This document shows, piece by piece, positions 1-36,492 of a DNA stretch of 64,000 bases. Numbering within the stretch: position 1 is the stretch's first letter; every line of letters starts with the position of its first letter. The notes beneath the pieces are model-generated. The model was not told the origin of the DNA. It worked only from the letters and a program-made list of their open reading frames with translations, and did no database searches. The stretch is from positions 5,457,001 through 5,521,000 of the forward strand of contig WPIO01000021.1 in the NCBI GenBank assembly GCA_009760855.2, given 5' to 3'. The stretch is from Cristatella mucedo (taxonomy: Eukaryota > Bryozoa > Phylactolaemata > Cristatellidae). The position numbers were made by a program, and so were the translations under genes.

Positions 1-2985
1 CAGTTCACAGCCTGATGACGCATGCTTCGTGGCAGTCAAGACAGGAATGTTAATATTAGCCTAGGAACACACGCGGCCAGGAGAAAGAGGAGGACAGGGC
101 CCGACCGAGAGTCGATCGCCAGTCCTGCGCTGGGGGGGCACGGCTGCTCGTGTCGCCTCGTAGCAACCCATGGCGTCCCTTGGTTCCTCACAATCCGACA
201 AACTACGGTACTCACCATTTGTTTGAGCTTCCTGTACGTCAGTGCAACAGTGGCCGAAAAACGTTAATAGACTGCCTCGCTGCAACTGCAGCCTCTCGGC
301 TGCTCGAAAATCCTCTCACCTTTCAACTCCTTGCCAATCCTTCGACCTGTAAATTGCAAAGAAAATTGTCTTTCGAATAGCATTTGTAGGTACCGTATTT
401 GGTCGTGGCAACCACAAGACGTTGTGTGTTTAAAACAATTGCGATTTATTTAAGCACTAGGCGAACCTGTTTACTATCGAAACGGTCATCGAGCGTTGGC
501 TTGAATTTGTCATCTTGATTTAATGAGATGGTGGAAGTCGGTTTACCGTGCACCATTGTTCAAAACATCAGCGCTGTTAATACCGAAGACATGCTGCTGC
601 AGACGTGAGATGCATGGCTTCCCGCAGCCATTCGTTTGACCGAGGAGACCGCAAGAAAATGCATTCGGTGTTTAATAAAAGGTAGCTTGCTTTACTCGGT
701 GGCACGCTAGAGAAAATGCCATCGGTCGCAAGAGCATGTGCACGACACAGTGCACAGCGGAAGAGCTTATACTGCTTCCGGCCGAAAGGGATATGAGACC
801 CACGTGTACACGTTTTCCAAAATAACTCGCATCAAGTTATTAAGTACGACGAAAAGTAACAAACCTCCGATTCCTTGTCGCTCTGGGCCACTACCATTTC
901 CCAAGAGAACACGATTGGGACACGCCTGTACAATCTTGACTGTGAGTTAAGAGAGCCAGTAGATTTGCAGTCGGGAGCTCAATCAATCTGCCTACGGCTG
1001 AGGAAGTGCCAGTTTGATAGTGCAGGCGACTTATCGGCTCATCATAAAACCCCTTGATGTCGTACGCGTCGACTCTTACGGCTTACGTTAACAAATCGAC
1101 CAAGTTAATTAGGGCAAGCGATATACGTTAGGACGAGGATAGCTTCGAGTCGAAAAGCTAGTAGAACAGATGATCAAATCTTGAATAGTGCCGACGGTGT
1201 GCCACTCGCGAGCACGACTGTTGGCGGTGGCCATTTCATCCGGCCACTTGCCTTCACCAATTCGTTACTGCAATTCTAAAATTTCCTTCTCGGGTGCCAT
1301 TACTACCACTACGCCAAGCAAAGACATTCGCTCAGATGAGCGCTCGGCATTGGCGGAAAAAGGTTTTATAAAGCAAATACCAGCGATGCATGCAATTGTT
1401 TGCTTCTAAGTCGCACCTAGCTGAACGGCTTTCGAAGCACCAGCCTCCTCGTTCGCCCTCGCTCCTCTCGCAATTCCGTTCGTTCGAAGACGGGTGAGCA
1501 GATCGCGGGCCTGAATCTTTGAACTGTTAATTTTTTATTATTCAACGGTTCACCTGAGCTCCTAGCATCCTTTCTGCAAAGTCCGCTAAATTCCGCACAC
1601 CGCTCCTCTCACGGCCGTTGCCTTCCGTCCATTCGAACTGTCTACAGTGTGGTTGTGCGTGCTGAAATAGTGCCGGCTAATGCTATTCAATTGGCGTGCT
1701 TGTTGCAACGTCTTTAAAGAAGGAAAATGAAGGTATTCACAATAGTTTTGTAGTACTGTTTACAAACTATTTGAATACAAATTTCGGTATTCAATTTCAA
1801 CTACGAGAGTACTTATTATAGCTACATATGCAGATTATTAAATTATTTCCCCCCGATACTTTTGTCTTGACGCTCATCATAGCTGTGCCGTCGTTGTAGT
1901 ACTAACATTATCACGAAGCGTAAAACGCAGGCGTGATGTTAGCGACTTGTGCTTACGGATTCACATTCAAAATTATTTAGGTCAAGTTGATTGCAATAAT
2001 AATAATATTACTAATAGGTTTGGTAATAGGCGGCTTTTATAATCGCATAGAAAAGTGATAAACCTTAGGATGAAATATTCTATTATTTAGTTTACTTTGT
2101 TCCTAACCCAGGTAGCCCCTCCGCGGAAAAATTGAAGGTACCCAAGAAAGGCTGCTGGGTTTGCTTGGGGGGGGGGCGGAGGCCGAAGGTTCGATCGATT
2201 TTGCACTCACTTGGCTTCATTACGGCTCAATGCTAGAGCAACCAGAAACAACTGGCGTCAACGTTTAACTGCCATTTTAGGCGACTTTCTACGGTCAGTC
2301 CACGCAAGTCGTCGTTGTTTAGCAGTCTGCGAAGGTCATTTGCCAAAAGTTAAATTCCCAAACAATTTCTTCACCAAAAGGTCAAGCCCAACGGACTAGC
2401 GTTGAGTTGAGCTCTGCATCTCTGCAGTAGCGGCGCACGAAATTCCATTTCAGCTTCACTCTAGGCCTGTTGCCACACCCGTCTGGGGGGGGGACACTGC
2501 AACTATGGTCATCAAACGTTAACCGCCCAACAGGCCTTAGAGGCCTCTTTCCCGTAAGAACCAGCTACGGCCTGCACCCGTGCTACAGCGCAAACATGAT
2601 CGCCGTCGACATCCGATAGATTCATAGAGGCACGTTAATTACGCCCCCCCCCGACAGTTAGCAACCTCAAGCAGTTCCTGATTCTCGGTTAAATCAATAT
2701 TATGCTCAGCGGACTGCTCAGCTGTGGGTTAATTTCAGATACCACTAGTGCCTACTCTTGCTTCAGATTACGACTGACGTTGGCTTTCAGAGCAGCCACA
2801 CTGTCCTTGAAGGCACGCTTAAATTGGCTTAAACCTTCTTACTTTCTTCCTACTTTCGTCTAGTTTGTACTTTGTGTCGCGAGTAGGGGCGCCTCTTTAG
2901 AGCAGTCTAAAAATATATACCTTCAGCAATTCTAAAAATAGTATGCTCCGTTTTAGAATACTGACGAACGAGCACGGCAAATGCG
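1..2985. other. Unassigned intergenic DNA
   Basis: No reading frame, RNA gene or repeat that I can support. Only short ORFs occur, with no recognisable domain. It includes short G runs near 2165 and 2485 and AT-rich stretches around 1740-2100. It may hold old unrecognisable repeats. Confidence 0.5.
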
Positions 2986-2989
2986 CAGT

Positions 2990-3066
2990 AATAATAATAA
3001 AAATAAAACAGTTTACATTTCTTATAGCACCCCGGAGAACTAAATCTCTAGGCACTTTACAATTAC
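2990..3066 (-). repeat. Isolated LINE/SINE 3' tail
   Basis: Read on the minus strand, this is the conserved GCGCCT-like stem, AGAGATT core, TTCTC stem and GGGTGCTAT end, followed by a TTATTATT run. The same tail ends the LINE copies at 54.6 and 57.8 kb and the SINEs at 27.2 and 40.2 kb. No coding part or SINE head is attached, so it is a 5'-truncated copy. Confidence 0.65.
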
Positions 3067-4473
3067 TTCAAAAGAAGACTACTTAAAATATATAGCTGCA
3101 GAAGTGCCTTAGGGGCTATCACTACGTCTTGTTATGCGGACGTTATGTAGTCACTGCATCTTGTTATCCTGTCTAAGGGCTGGCATACCCTACACAAATC
3201 AGATACATAACAGGTCGTATACAGGCATTGCACAGCAACAATCTGCTGTTCTAGCCATGCCAACAATTGGCATGCCATCAGCTTTGCTTGCACGACCTTC
3301 AGCAGGTGCTGAAATGCATGCGACAGAAGGGATGCATGCCGAGGCACGTCGTATTTTTACTACTGAGTCACAGCCATCGGATATCGAGTTGGCTATCAGA
3401 GCAGGCAGTTACCTAGCCGAGGTGACAGGGCCCAGAGATTCCATGAGATTCACCAACGGCAAACGGCCGGCTCAGTTTAAGGACTCCGCTTTAACGCGAA
3501 GCACATATTCCTAAGGATGGAAGATGCTTTGTTCGTGTAGTTATTATGTTAGGTGCCGTATATGTTCTATTTTATTAACTTACCTTTACGTAGTGCACGA
3601 GCGCTTGTCCGAAGATTACACCGCTGGGTGGGTGCCCAGATTACATCGCCAGTCACTCCTACTCCGGGAGCAGCCCAATAAACGTCTTGCAGGATGGCGC
3701 GAGTCTCGTCATTTAGGAGGCATATTGCATATACCCGTATCCTCCACCAGCAGAAACAACACATGAAAACAAATAATTGTTGATTTCAATAAGTCAAAAA
3801 GTAAAATCAGTCCTACCATGACATTTGCCGCCCCCCAACGAATTGTTAGGGACAAATGTTCTCAAGGGGTGGGCGATGGACTGGAAGATGAGCAGCCTAA
3901 GCCACGATAAAATAATAATAATAATAGATAAAACACACCTACCCAACGTCACATCGACTTTACAATTTAAACCATAAAGATTCGTTTTCCGATACATATG
4001 CACGACAACAACCTACCAGCCGATGGCAGTGCTCTTCGTCGCCCTCGAGCCAAATAGCGAGCTGCAGTCTCACTGCTCAGAAATCACCTGTTGGTGAGGC
4101 CAATAAATGAACACACACGGGGAGAGGGAGCGTAACGCGAACGCGAGATGTAGAGCTGCCCGTTCATTAGGTATGCACTCTCGTTGCTGTATTTTCATGC
4201 TATCTGTACGAAGGTCTCGCAAAAACCGAGAGAGTTAATACAATGCGACACCCCGATGAAAGCAGCGAAGCGTGAAATAGTCTTCGGCCAGCGCGTACCA
4301 AACAAAAAGGTTGGCAAGTTCCACAATTGTCAAGTGGCGTAAGCGGGAAGCACGCCCGGGAGCCACAATCTCGCTCTTTCGAACGGCAGCTGACTAGGAA
4401 ATATATATTGAACAAGTATAAATCGTGCTAAAATCCAGTGAGCCCGCCGGACTTTCCGCGCTAGGCACGCTAG
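3067..4473. other. Intergenic DNA downstream of the THAP gene
   Basis: Nothing firm. A 126-codon plus-strand ORF at 3134-3514 has no recognisable domain. The stretch should contain the 3' end of the minus-strand THAP gene, but I could not fix a poly(A) signal. Confidence 0.4.
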
Positions 4474-5031
4474 CTACGCTTCCTGCAATTGCCTACTGTA
4501 GGAGTGATCGTCGAGGACGGAGGCTTCGCTCTTGGATTCATCGCTGCATGTCTGGCTCGAGACTGACGAGAGGTCCAGTAATGCCATGACAGCTTCTACC
4601 TTTCCCTTCTGTATTTTCCGAGGCAGCAGCAATCGGATCTTCTGCAAGCTACTCTTTTCATAGCCTAGCTTTAGCGAAGGCACCCAGTCAGGATCGCTGT
4701 CGTTGTACAGACAGCTTGGTTTCCCTGCAGCGAAACGACGAACGCCTAGCATATGCTTCAACGACATGAAGCACGAGACGCATGCTCACACAGAGCTCTG
4801 ACTGTCTTGATAAACGTACGCACCTCTGATGAAGTGATCGCCGCAAACGCGTACGTTCTTAGTATTGACGTCAGCTCGGCAAATGACAGCCAGCCATTCT
4901 CGCCTTCGCCTTGCAGACAGTTCCATCGTTTTTTCACCTTGGTGTCTTATGACAACCGGCAGTCGAAAAAAAGATTTGGCATCCCTCCCTCCTCTGTGGG
5001 CACAACCAATGACTGAACAGTGCGTGACCAT
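4474..5031 (-). CDS. THAP-domain zinc-finger protein, two exons
   Basis: Likely a sequence-specific DNA-binding protein of the THAP (C2CH) family. Exon 1 is 5031-4824 and exon 2 is 4724-4474, with a 99-bp intron (donor GTGCGT, acceptor CTGCAG). Joining them gives 152 residues. The zinc ligands are C5, C10, C63 and H66 (C-x4-C-x52-C-x2-H). The THAP hallmark DPDWVPSL follows shortly after CGDHF, so the domain fills about residues 1-92. The splice is needed: unspliced, the frame hits a stop at 4786-4788, while splicing yields the family-typical HFIRGKPS junction. I chose the start at 5031 because THAP domains begin within a few residues of the first Cys. The tail (residues 93-152) is Ser/Glu-rich with no coiled coil or transposase. 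The stop at 4474 could instead be intronic, since a weak donor (GTAGGC) lies about 20 bases before it. The gene is divergent from STX18. THAP domains also occur in P-element transposases, but no transposase sequence was seen. Confidence 0.82.
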
Positions 5032-5533
5032 CCGAAGACCCGCGACAAGACTGCAGCCAGCTGCTAGCCTGCCATCCAAAATGTCCGCTAGGACGCAGCG
5101 TACGGCTGCAACGACGTCTTACGAGTATAGTCGGCTTATTTATTATTCGCGCGTACGTATTGTGAGATTTAGTCAAAAATTAAAGTTAATATTGAGTTTC
5201 TGATAAATAAAAGCTAACAGTTACAGTTTACCCTAACAGTCTATGACCATTGTACTTTCAGTACGGTGTTGCTATGACATCCGACAGTTTTGTTTTGCTT
5301 GTGGACAGCGGCTACCCTAGCATGCAGGCTGAGAGCTTCCCAACAGACCATAAGTAAATTATGTGAAGCAGGATGCGCTGAATAAATAGACATAGGTTAG
5401 AGGCAAGTAATTGTGAACACAACCGTATACGTCGACGAAGTGGCCCGCCCACAACAGTAACAGCGGGCCCATTTACATTGCAGACGGACTAAATGACCTT
5501 CCCACGTCAATGTGAAGGTCATCCTTGCTGCGG
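5032..5533. promoter_or_regulatory. Putative bidirectional promoter of the THAP gene and STX18
   Basis: 502 bp separate the two divergent start codons. A head-to-head pair this close usually shares a promoter; this is inferred from position. No TATA box or mapped transcription start can be assigned from sequence alone. Confidence 0.5.
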
Positions 5534-29647
<24,114 letters not shown>

Positions 29648-29711
29648 TTACGCATAATTAGGATAACAACTCACCGCTGAGATGGTGCTGCGGTTCTGGT
29701 CATTTTTTTTC

Positions 29712-29717
29712 AATAAA
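29712..29717 (+). terminator. STX18: STX18 poly(A) signal
   Basis: AATAAA 65 bp after the stop codon, the first such hexamer downstream of STX18. Confidence 0.7.
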
Positions 29718-30399
29718 ACATGTTAAAATGCAGTGCACTTATCGTGCCTCGATTATATCCTTATCGCCAGTCGTCGATGAGGCAATGCGCTCGCAAGGCA
29801 TGGACACGAAGCATTGGCTGGCTTGCCTGGGGCCAGAGCATGCTTCGCGTTGGCCCTTTTTTGCTGGTTGCTGGGCCGTTGCATTGCCGTGCTTGCGTTG
29901 TTTGTGCACATCTTTTAAGTTGTGAGGACTACATGGTTACTACAAGGCAGGCAGTTTCCCCGTAGCTTACTAAATGCAGAGCACCTTTCCGTGTGCAATC
30001 GATTGTCATCTCACAGAACGACCAGAGTGTGAGAGGAGGAGAGCCGAAAGTAGTAGACAGTGGCCGCGGCGATAGGTGGCAACGAAGTGGTGGCCGAGGT
30101 CAGCTGATACGAAAGTGCCAGACCCGACAGCAGGAGAACTGAGCAACGGTGACTGCCCATTTAAGTGTTGATGTTTGCTGCTTCGCGATCTGGGACACGA
30201 CGAGCAGTATCTGTCATAATAATTTTGTTAAGGCGAAGGAATGGACTGCTAATTTATTGCCTCGAAGGAGGCACAAGAAGACTGGTATTGTTGCTGCAGA
30301 TCGGCTGATAGGTATGAAGAGGTCAGATAAAAAAAAAATGTTGGCTAGTATTCAGTTGTTTGACTGACGTCATTGTTTAAACGATCTCACTAAAATGTT
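29718..30399. other. Intergenic DNA after STX18
   Basis: No gene seen; short ORFs only. The A run near 30330 is internal. Confidence 0.6.
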
Positions 30400-30545
30400 A
30401 ATATATAATTCATGTGTATAGCACCCTAAGAGAACCTAATCTCAATTCAGCGCTGTACATATGCCACAGCTCGGGTCGGCAAATACATTCATCCTTGACC
30501 TTGGTTCGAGGTGAGCACCTTAACCACTGGGCCAAAACCAGCTCG
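30400..30545 (-). mobile_element. SINE family A
   Basis: Reversed tail ATAGCACCCTAAGAGAACCT, body CATATGCCACAGCTCGGGTC, head GAGCACCTTAACCACTGGGC. A short extra segment lies between the B and A boxes relative to the other copies. Confidence 0.8.
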
Positions 30546-30904
30546 TTAATAATAAAGTGCAAGGAATGCACTCATTAAAGAGGACTACCTAACGATGGTC
30601 TCATCACTGCTCCACAATCAAAGGTACAAAGTCCTGGCTGTTGCCACACGAAGGGAAGCCTGAGCCGTCTCGCACGTGTCTTGCTTAGCGTACAATCCTG
30701 TTATCCGTTGAACAGGATACCTACTTGGCCTCCCCCCCCCCAAAGCGAGAGTGGCAGCCCAGTGAGCTGACCTCTGGTTATTTGTTCTATTAAGAAAAAC
30801 CCTGGTGCATGGAGGGGACAACCACCACCACCCCCTCCAGCTCGAACGGTGATCGAATGCTCCTAGATCACACTAAGTCTGAGTCGCACCACATTCATTT
30901 GATC

Positions 30905-31905
30905 ATGACATCCGCACATGGATGTCAGCAAATTTTCTAAAACTAAACGATGATAAAACTAACTTACTAGTTATGGGCAAACCCAGTGTGATCCAGAGAT
31001 TGGAAAGGCTGACTCTCAAAATTGGCTCTGCCAGCATATCTCCTGTCGAATCATCTCGAAATCTAGGTGTCATATTCCAAAGCGACCTCTCGTTAGACGA
31101 CCATATCAACTCCACAGACAAATCTGCCTATTTTCAGCTTCATAACATTGCTAAAATTCGGGCTTGTTTAGATAAGGATACCACGTCCAAGTTGGTCCAT
31201 AGATTCGTGACATCCCGTCTCGACTTCTGCAACTCACTGCTTACTGGCCTACCAGGATGTGCGATCAGGCGATTGCAGCTGGTTCAAAACTCTGCAGCTA
31301 GGCTTGTCTGTCGTGAGCGTCGCAGTTGCCACATTACTCCACTTCTCGTCGACCTGCACTGGCTACCAGTCAAGCAACGGATTGACTTCAAGGTTTTGTT
31401 GCTCACTTTTAGGTCACTTCATTCTTTGGCTCCAGCCTATCTCTCAGATCTACTGCCCCACTAAGCCAAGCATCGTACCACCAGCTTTTCAGAATCCAAC
31501 AGTCCACCACTACCCCGTACAAACCTCAAATCCTTTGGAGACCGTGCATTTAGTTCGTATGCTCCCAAAGCCTGGAACTCCCTCCCGACTTGCGCCAGGA
31601 CATCCCCTGACTTGACCACATTTAAAAAGAACTTAAAAACACCTATTTCGGACAGCATTTAGTGGTCCCTGTGATTCGTCCTTGATGTGCTTATGCGTGC
31701 TGACACTGTGCATGCTGCCACTAACTACATTTGCATGCTGACCCTGTGCATGTAACCCCTAACCATGTTATTCATTTTGTTTGTTTTTCAAGCATGATTT
31801 TACTCACCATTCAATTGCATTTCCCTTTGCAGCAAATGTAAAGCGCCTAGAGAGAGATTAAGTTCTCTGAGGGCGCTTTATCAAGTACATTATCATTATT
31901 AATTG
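30905..31905 (+). mobile_element. CR1/L2-like LINE, 5'-truncated, recent
   Basis: Codes the RT C-terminal part LKLNDDKTNLLVMGKPSVIQ and RLVCRERRSCHITPLLVDLH. A premature TAA lies at 31462-31464, where other copies read CAG. It ends with the LINE tail (CTAGAGAGAGATTAAGTTC) and ATTATTATT-like sequence. Very similar to 53690-54690, so a young copy. It begins within the RT domain, just downstream of the catalytic motif. Confidence 0.92.
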
Positions 31906-33621
31906 CACCGATCCTATCATCAACCCATTCTAGACGAGTTCAGCTAGTTGCACAAGCTGGGAAGGGGGGACAGGCTGTCACACGGTCGACAGGCTTGGCA
32001 TCGGCTGAAAGTACAAGGGAGTCCGACAGCAAGCCAGGGCCTCCCTGCTGCAGGAAGTGCTGCAGCTGCTCAAGAGGAAGTTGCTGGCGTTGAGGAAGGA
32101 GGGGTGGAGCTCAACTGCCTCGAGACAGGATGCGGCTTCAGCGGGTACGAAAGCCAACCAGCTCTGCTCTCTCTCTATCTCTCTCTCTCTTTCTCTCGGC
32201 TAGCCTCGCGAGGGCATTGGCAGCCAGCAATCCAGGCACACCAGAATGGGCTGCGGACAGGCGCTGCTGGCTGCTTGCTGCAGCACCCTCCAGTCTGCCT
32301 GCAGTGGACATCACGGATTTCCTTGCAGCAGTGACGGTTGTAGATTGCGAGGTTGACGGTTGTAGGTGCGGAGTTACCCTCCCTTCCCCCTTCCCTTCCC
32401 TTCCCCTCCCAAGACGTGACCGAGCTTCCTTCTAAGCAGACCTTTCGAGTTGCTGCTGCTGCAGCTCACTGGCCAAGCGTCCCCGACGAACAGATTCACG
32501 CGACGTCGGTCACGGAAGCTGGAGCAACCGCTCGATCGAGCGTGCATTGCAACGCACACCGATTCGTATCTCTCAACCACCTCCACAGCCCGGAATCGAC
32601 AGCTGGAATCCTGGTCGCTTGCGTCAGTTCTGCCCGCTTCGGCGCGAGGTCCAGCAGCCTAAACTAGTTTGACCCGCGAATCTTCGCAGTCCGTTTGCCA
32701 ATCCGGCCACCACGTTCCACCTGTCACTCTCTATCGTGAGCTCGCGCTTAAGCCTTCCGTTGCCCTGATGATGAGTCTCCCTCCTCGCTCGCACAGCAGC
32801 AGCCCCCGACGGACTGCGGCTCCTGCTCATCGCCTCGCCCCCAGCCAAGGGGGGCGAGGCGTCCCGCCCCCAGCCTGGGCACTGCCTGCGTGCGGGGGTG
32901 AGGGGGGGTGAGGGGGACTCGCTCGTTCCTTGGCGGCTTGCTTGCGTCGTTTGCTGGAGAGACTGCAGCTGCAGGAAGAGGAGCAGCAGCAGCAGCAGCA
33001 GCAGGCTGCTGGACCGAGTGCACCAACCACGTGACAGACACAGGGCGCCTGCCAGTCATTAGCTGCTGCTGAAGTGCACTCGTGTTGCCATCCTATGAAG
33101 AGCGACATTGCTGTCGGCGGCTGGCGTGACAGGTGCGGGCTGTTGCGACGTTCGATTTTGACATGCACGCTGCGCAGCAGCCGCGGCTGCACACGCGACT
33201 GCTGCAGGCCCTATCTGCGTCCTTCAGGCGACTGCGATAAAAGCACGCAATGCGCCGCAGGCTCTCTCCCCTGTTTTGTTTCGGGCAGTTGCAAGCCTGG
33301 CACAGTAAGGCTCTCTCCGCCAGACGTCTCGAAAAAACGTTGCCCGGATGGATGTCTGCGTATTGTATCACACATTCATTTGTTTAACGGCCGGCACCCG
33401 AATGACAGCGTGCCAGCCGATTGCCAGTATCATGGGTTAAGCTCAAATATTGCGAGGTGAATTGCCCTAGGTGCACAGTGATAAATAAGTTAAACGTTCT
33501 AATACGGGAGGCGGTGCAGCACCAGCAGCCGGGGCATGACTACGCACCTTCCTCACAACGCTTCCTGAGCGCACGCTGGCGCCACGCAGTCGCGCAGCCG
33601 AGGCAGGCGGCTCCCGGAGCT
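31906..33621. other. GC-rich intergenic or intronic DNA
   Basis: Contains a short CT-rich tract (32165-32200), a (CAG)n run (32980-33005) and a CT-rich C stretch (32385-32410). Many short ORFs exist, as expected in stop-poor DNA. No domain is recognised. It could hold further exons of the minus-strand candidate gene. Confidence 0.4.
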
Positions 33622-35562
33622 TCATGCGGCAGCGCCACCACCCGCGGTGCCACTGCCACCGCAGGCCACTTCGCGAGCGCGCTCACATCCACCACTGCTG
33701 CCACCGCCGCTGCCGCTGACCTGCGGACGGCAGGCACTGGGCAGCTGCCCGAGGTGCGGCAGCAGCAGCTGTCTGAGACCGGCGGCCGTGTCGACGGCAG
33801 ACGCCAGCTGCAGCGGCCCGGCGTCCAGGTCGCAGCCGCACAGGCGGCAGCAGCGGCAGCAGCAGCCGGCCGGCGCTGGTGGCCAGCTAGGCGTGTCTCC
33901 GCCATCGCACGGACGATGGCAGTCGTACAGCTGTTGCTCGCTGACAGGTGCACACGCCTCCGAAGCCTCGGCCGCCGGGGTGCAGACGTGGCTGCGCTCG
34001 CCACTGCCGACGTCACCGCTGCTGCTGCTGCAGCCACCTCGAGCCACCACCGGCTGATCCTCGTAGCAGTTCCAATCGAAGCAGTGGTCGCCGCCCCCGA
34101 CGGCTAAGGCACCTGCGGTACGGCGGTAGCCGCCCCCGTGCTCGGCCTCGAGGAACAGCTCGAAGTGGTAGCAAGCATGCCCGCAGCAGGCACCGCTGCC
34201 GCGGGCATCCTGCTGCCAATCGTCCGGTGGCTGGGGCGGATCGTCGGCAGCACAGGCTGCGCAGCCCGCGAGCAGCGCCGTGGCGAGACTTTCCGAGCTA
34301 TCCGGATGCACAAAGTATCCCGTCAGCCTCGATGTGGCTGACCACACGCCGCCGGCTGCTGATAGAAAGCCACTGCCACAGTCCGGCGTGGCAGCTGCGG
34401 CCGCAGCAGCGGTCGTGCTCGCCATGCGCTCCACCGCTTCGCTCCCTGCAGGCCAGGGCACAGCACAGCGGTAGCTGCAGAGCTCTGCATCGGAGCATCT
34501 GCCATTTCCAGAAGTGACAGCCGCCGAGCAGTCGTCGTCGTCGTCATCCACCGCATAGTCGCCCACGTCAACAGTCAACGGACAGCCGCCGTCGCCCTTG
34601 TACCAGGATAGGTGGCAGTTGCATCGAGCCGACGCACTCGACCGCCTACCGACCATGTCACCTGAGTCACGCACCGGCGCCGCATCCTTGCCGAGCGGTG
34701 GTGCGTCGGGCAGCGGCCATCGGCAGCCATCGGCAACGGCGGCTTCCCGGGGCTCGACTGCTGCGATGACCGGATGTGCGGCCAGAGCTTGACGGCCAGC
34801 ACTGCAGCCATCGTGGCTGCGAGTGCAATCGTATCCCGGGCGGCGTGCAGCGCCGGCTCTCGATGGCAGCGGCGCAGCGGTCGAGGGCTTGGAACCGTAC
34901 GAGGTACCGCAGTCTGCCAAGTCCTTCCACGGCTTCGAGGCAAGTCTGAGCAGTGGCGATGCTTCACCGGAAGCAGCGGACGGCGTTGATTCGCTGGCAA
35001 CTGCTGCATCCGATCGCTTTGGCGGGGGCGGCCGATGCGAAGCAGCAGCAGCGGCACCTGCCTTGACTGCCACGGTGGCAGTGACGACGAAGGAGCCGTG
35101 GGCCGGCTTCTGCCGGTGGAAGGCAAGTGGCTGCAACTTACGCTGGTTCGGCTGCGCCTCGGCGGCGGTGCGGCTCTGAACGAAGCCTCGGCCAGTCGGC
35201 TGCGGCTGGCGCCTTCGGCTAGGCGCGCTCTCCGCGTTCTTTGAGGGGCTCTCTGCAAAAAAGCTTGCACAATGGCTGCCCACCGAGCACTCGCACTGCC
35301 GCCACGCGGACGTGAAACTGAAGAGACCAGATTCGCTTTCTCCGCTAGTGCTGCTGCGTGCCTGCGATTGGATGAATTGCTTGGCCGCGAGCGAACCGCC
35401 TAGCATGCCATTGAGGCGGTCGGCAAGAGCAGCAGGGTAGGGCACCCAAGTCAGATCAGGCGACAATGCCTGGGAAGGGGAAGGCAAGCAGGCAGGCGCT
35501 TTCGAGGACGCCGGCGAGTCTGTCGAGAGCAGCAGCCGGAAGCGGTCTGATCGGGACGTCAT
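33622..35562 (-). CDS. Hypothetical 646-residue protein, GC-rich ORF
   Basis: The longest ORF in the window. Not recognised. It starts MTSRSDRFRLLLSTDSPASS, with an in-frame stop two codons upstream. It contains Ala-rich runs, an Asp run (DYAVDDDDDD near residue 340), a Cys-rich stretch from about 460 to 600 (CCRCCRLCGCDLDAG) and a Gly/Ser-rich tail. No zinc-finger spacing, signal peptide or membrane helix is evident. For: length, patches of non-repetitive residues such as GYFVHPDSSESLATALL and CYHFELFLEAEHGG, and candidate exons upstream on the same strand. Against: the region is very GC-rich, so chance ORFs are long, and other frames here reach 228-231 codons. The real coding part may end earlier at a donor. 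Confidence 0.4.
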   Translation of the reverse strand: MTSRSDRFRLLLSTDSPASSKAPACLPSPSQALSPDLTWVPYPAALADRLNGMLGGSLAAKQFIQSQARSSTSGESESGLFSFTSAWRQCECSVGSHCASFFAESPSKNAESAPSRRRQPQPTGRGFVQSRTAAEAQPNQRKLQPLAFHRQKPAHGSFVVTATVAVKAGAAAAASHRPPPPKRSDAAVASESTPSAASGEASPLLRLASKPWKDLADCGTSYGSKPSTAAPLPSRAGAARRPGYDCTRSHDGCSAGRQALAAHPVIAAVEPREAAVADGCRWPLPDAPPLGKDAAPVRDSGDMVGRRSSASARCNCHLSWYKGDGGCPLTVDVGDYAVDDDDDDCSAAVTSGNGRCSDAELCSYRCAVPWPAGSEAVERMASTTAAAAAAATPDCGSGFLSAAGGVWSATSRLTGYFVHPDSSESLATALLAGCAACAADDPPQPPDDWQQDARGSGACCGHACYHFELFLEAEHGGGYRRTAGALAVGGGDHCFDWNCYEDQPVVARGGCSSSSGDVGSGERSHVCTPAAEASEACAPVSEQQLYDCHRPCDGGDTPSWPPAPAGCCCRCCRLCGCDLDAGPLQLASAVDTAAGLRQLLLPHLGQLPSACRPQVSGSGGGSSGGCERAREVACGGSGTAGGGAAA

Positions 35563-36492
35563 CGCTTACGGCAACAGACCGTAAAGTAACATGAACCGTG
35601 CAGGGAAAAATGACTCGAGACCGTAGCGACACAAGTTTCTGTGGCTGCTTGCATGGCATCGGAATGGAGGCCGCGTGTCCTGTCTGCGCGCCACAGGACT
35701 TGGTTAACGAATAATACTGTGACGACCATCGAAAGAAAATGCACACAAATTACTGGCTAACAGCTGAATGTGCACGATAAGGCAAGAGTTACTGAGAGTG
35801 GGTCCCGCTAACCAGCAGTTGGCTATGCGCTTGTAGTGAGCAGCTTTTGCATGCTTATCTTAGCATGATGACTGTGTTTCTTATTTTGTTTCTTATTTCT
35901 GTGTTTAATTTTGTTTCTTATTTATTATCTTAGCATGATAACTTTGTTTCCTTGCCTGCTTGCTTCAGCAGGACACCTTCTTTTCAATTAACTACTATTG
36001 GTTATTGCTTCTCTTGCAGCAAGTTGTAAAGCGCCTTAACAGAGATTGCGTTCCCAAAAAGACATTATTAATACCATTATTATTATTATTACTATTAAGT
36101 CCAACGTATCGTCCTCAAGGAGAGCGTAGAAGGCGCAAACGACGCTGAGACTCGACCGACATGCAACAGAGCGGCACGAGCCACGGGGGGGGGGGGTGTC
36201 AAACTCGGCTCTTTTAGGGATCGGGCAGCGACGGCGGTTGCTGCAGCATCACCGGCGTCTCTGGCCGAACGACCGCGGGAGGAGGCCGAAGGTACTGGCT
36301 AGTGGAGCCAGCACAGAAGGTACTGGCTCCCACCCCCCCCCCAAGGGCCAAGCCACTCGGCAGCAAGCAGAGTGGCAGCAGAGGGCGTGTGCTGCCACTC
36401 TGCTCGTTCGACTCGCTGCGGCTCGACGCACGTATCGACGTGGCACGTGAGGAGCGGCGGCAGCAGCAGCGACGGCCGTACCTGCGACTGCT
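35563..36492. other. Gap between candidate exons
   Basis: AT-rich from 35860 to 36100, then GC-rich. It contains a LINE tail at 36005-36100. No exon supported. Confidence 0.4.
36005..36100 (+). repeat. Isolated LINE 3' tail
   Basis: CTTGCAGCAAGTTGTAAAGC, GCCTTAACAGAGATTGCGTT and a (TTA)n end. It has the LINE-type leader (TTGCAGCAA) rather than a SINE head. Confidence 0.65.

Noticed and set aside
2211-2399. Possible second THAP fragment (WRQRLT...CEGHLPK)
   Set aside because: Only a loose C-x2-H resemblance; the N-terminal Cys pair and the DPDWVPSL motif are absent.
3134-3514. 126-residue ORF near 3.1-3.5 kb
   Set aside because: No domain, no splice partners, and residue use like random translation.
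33421-34107. 228-residue plus-strand ORF and 231-residue minus ORF (34575-35270)
   Set aside because: Ala/Arg-rich shadows of the 646-codon frame in GC-rich DNA.
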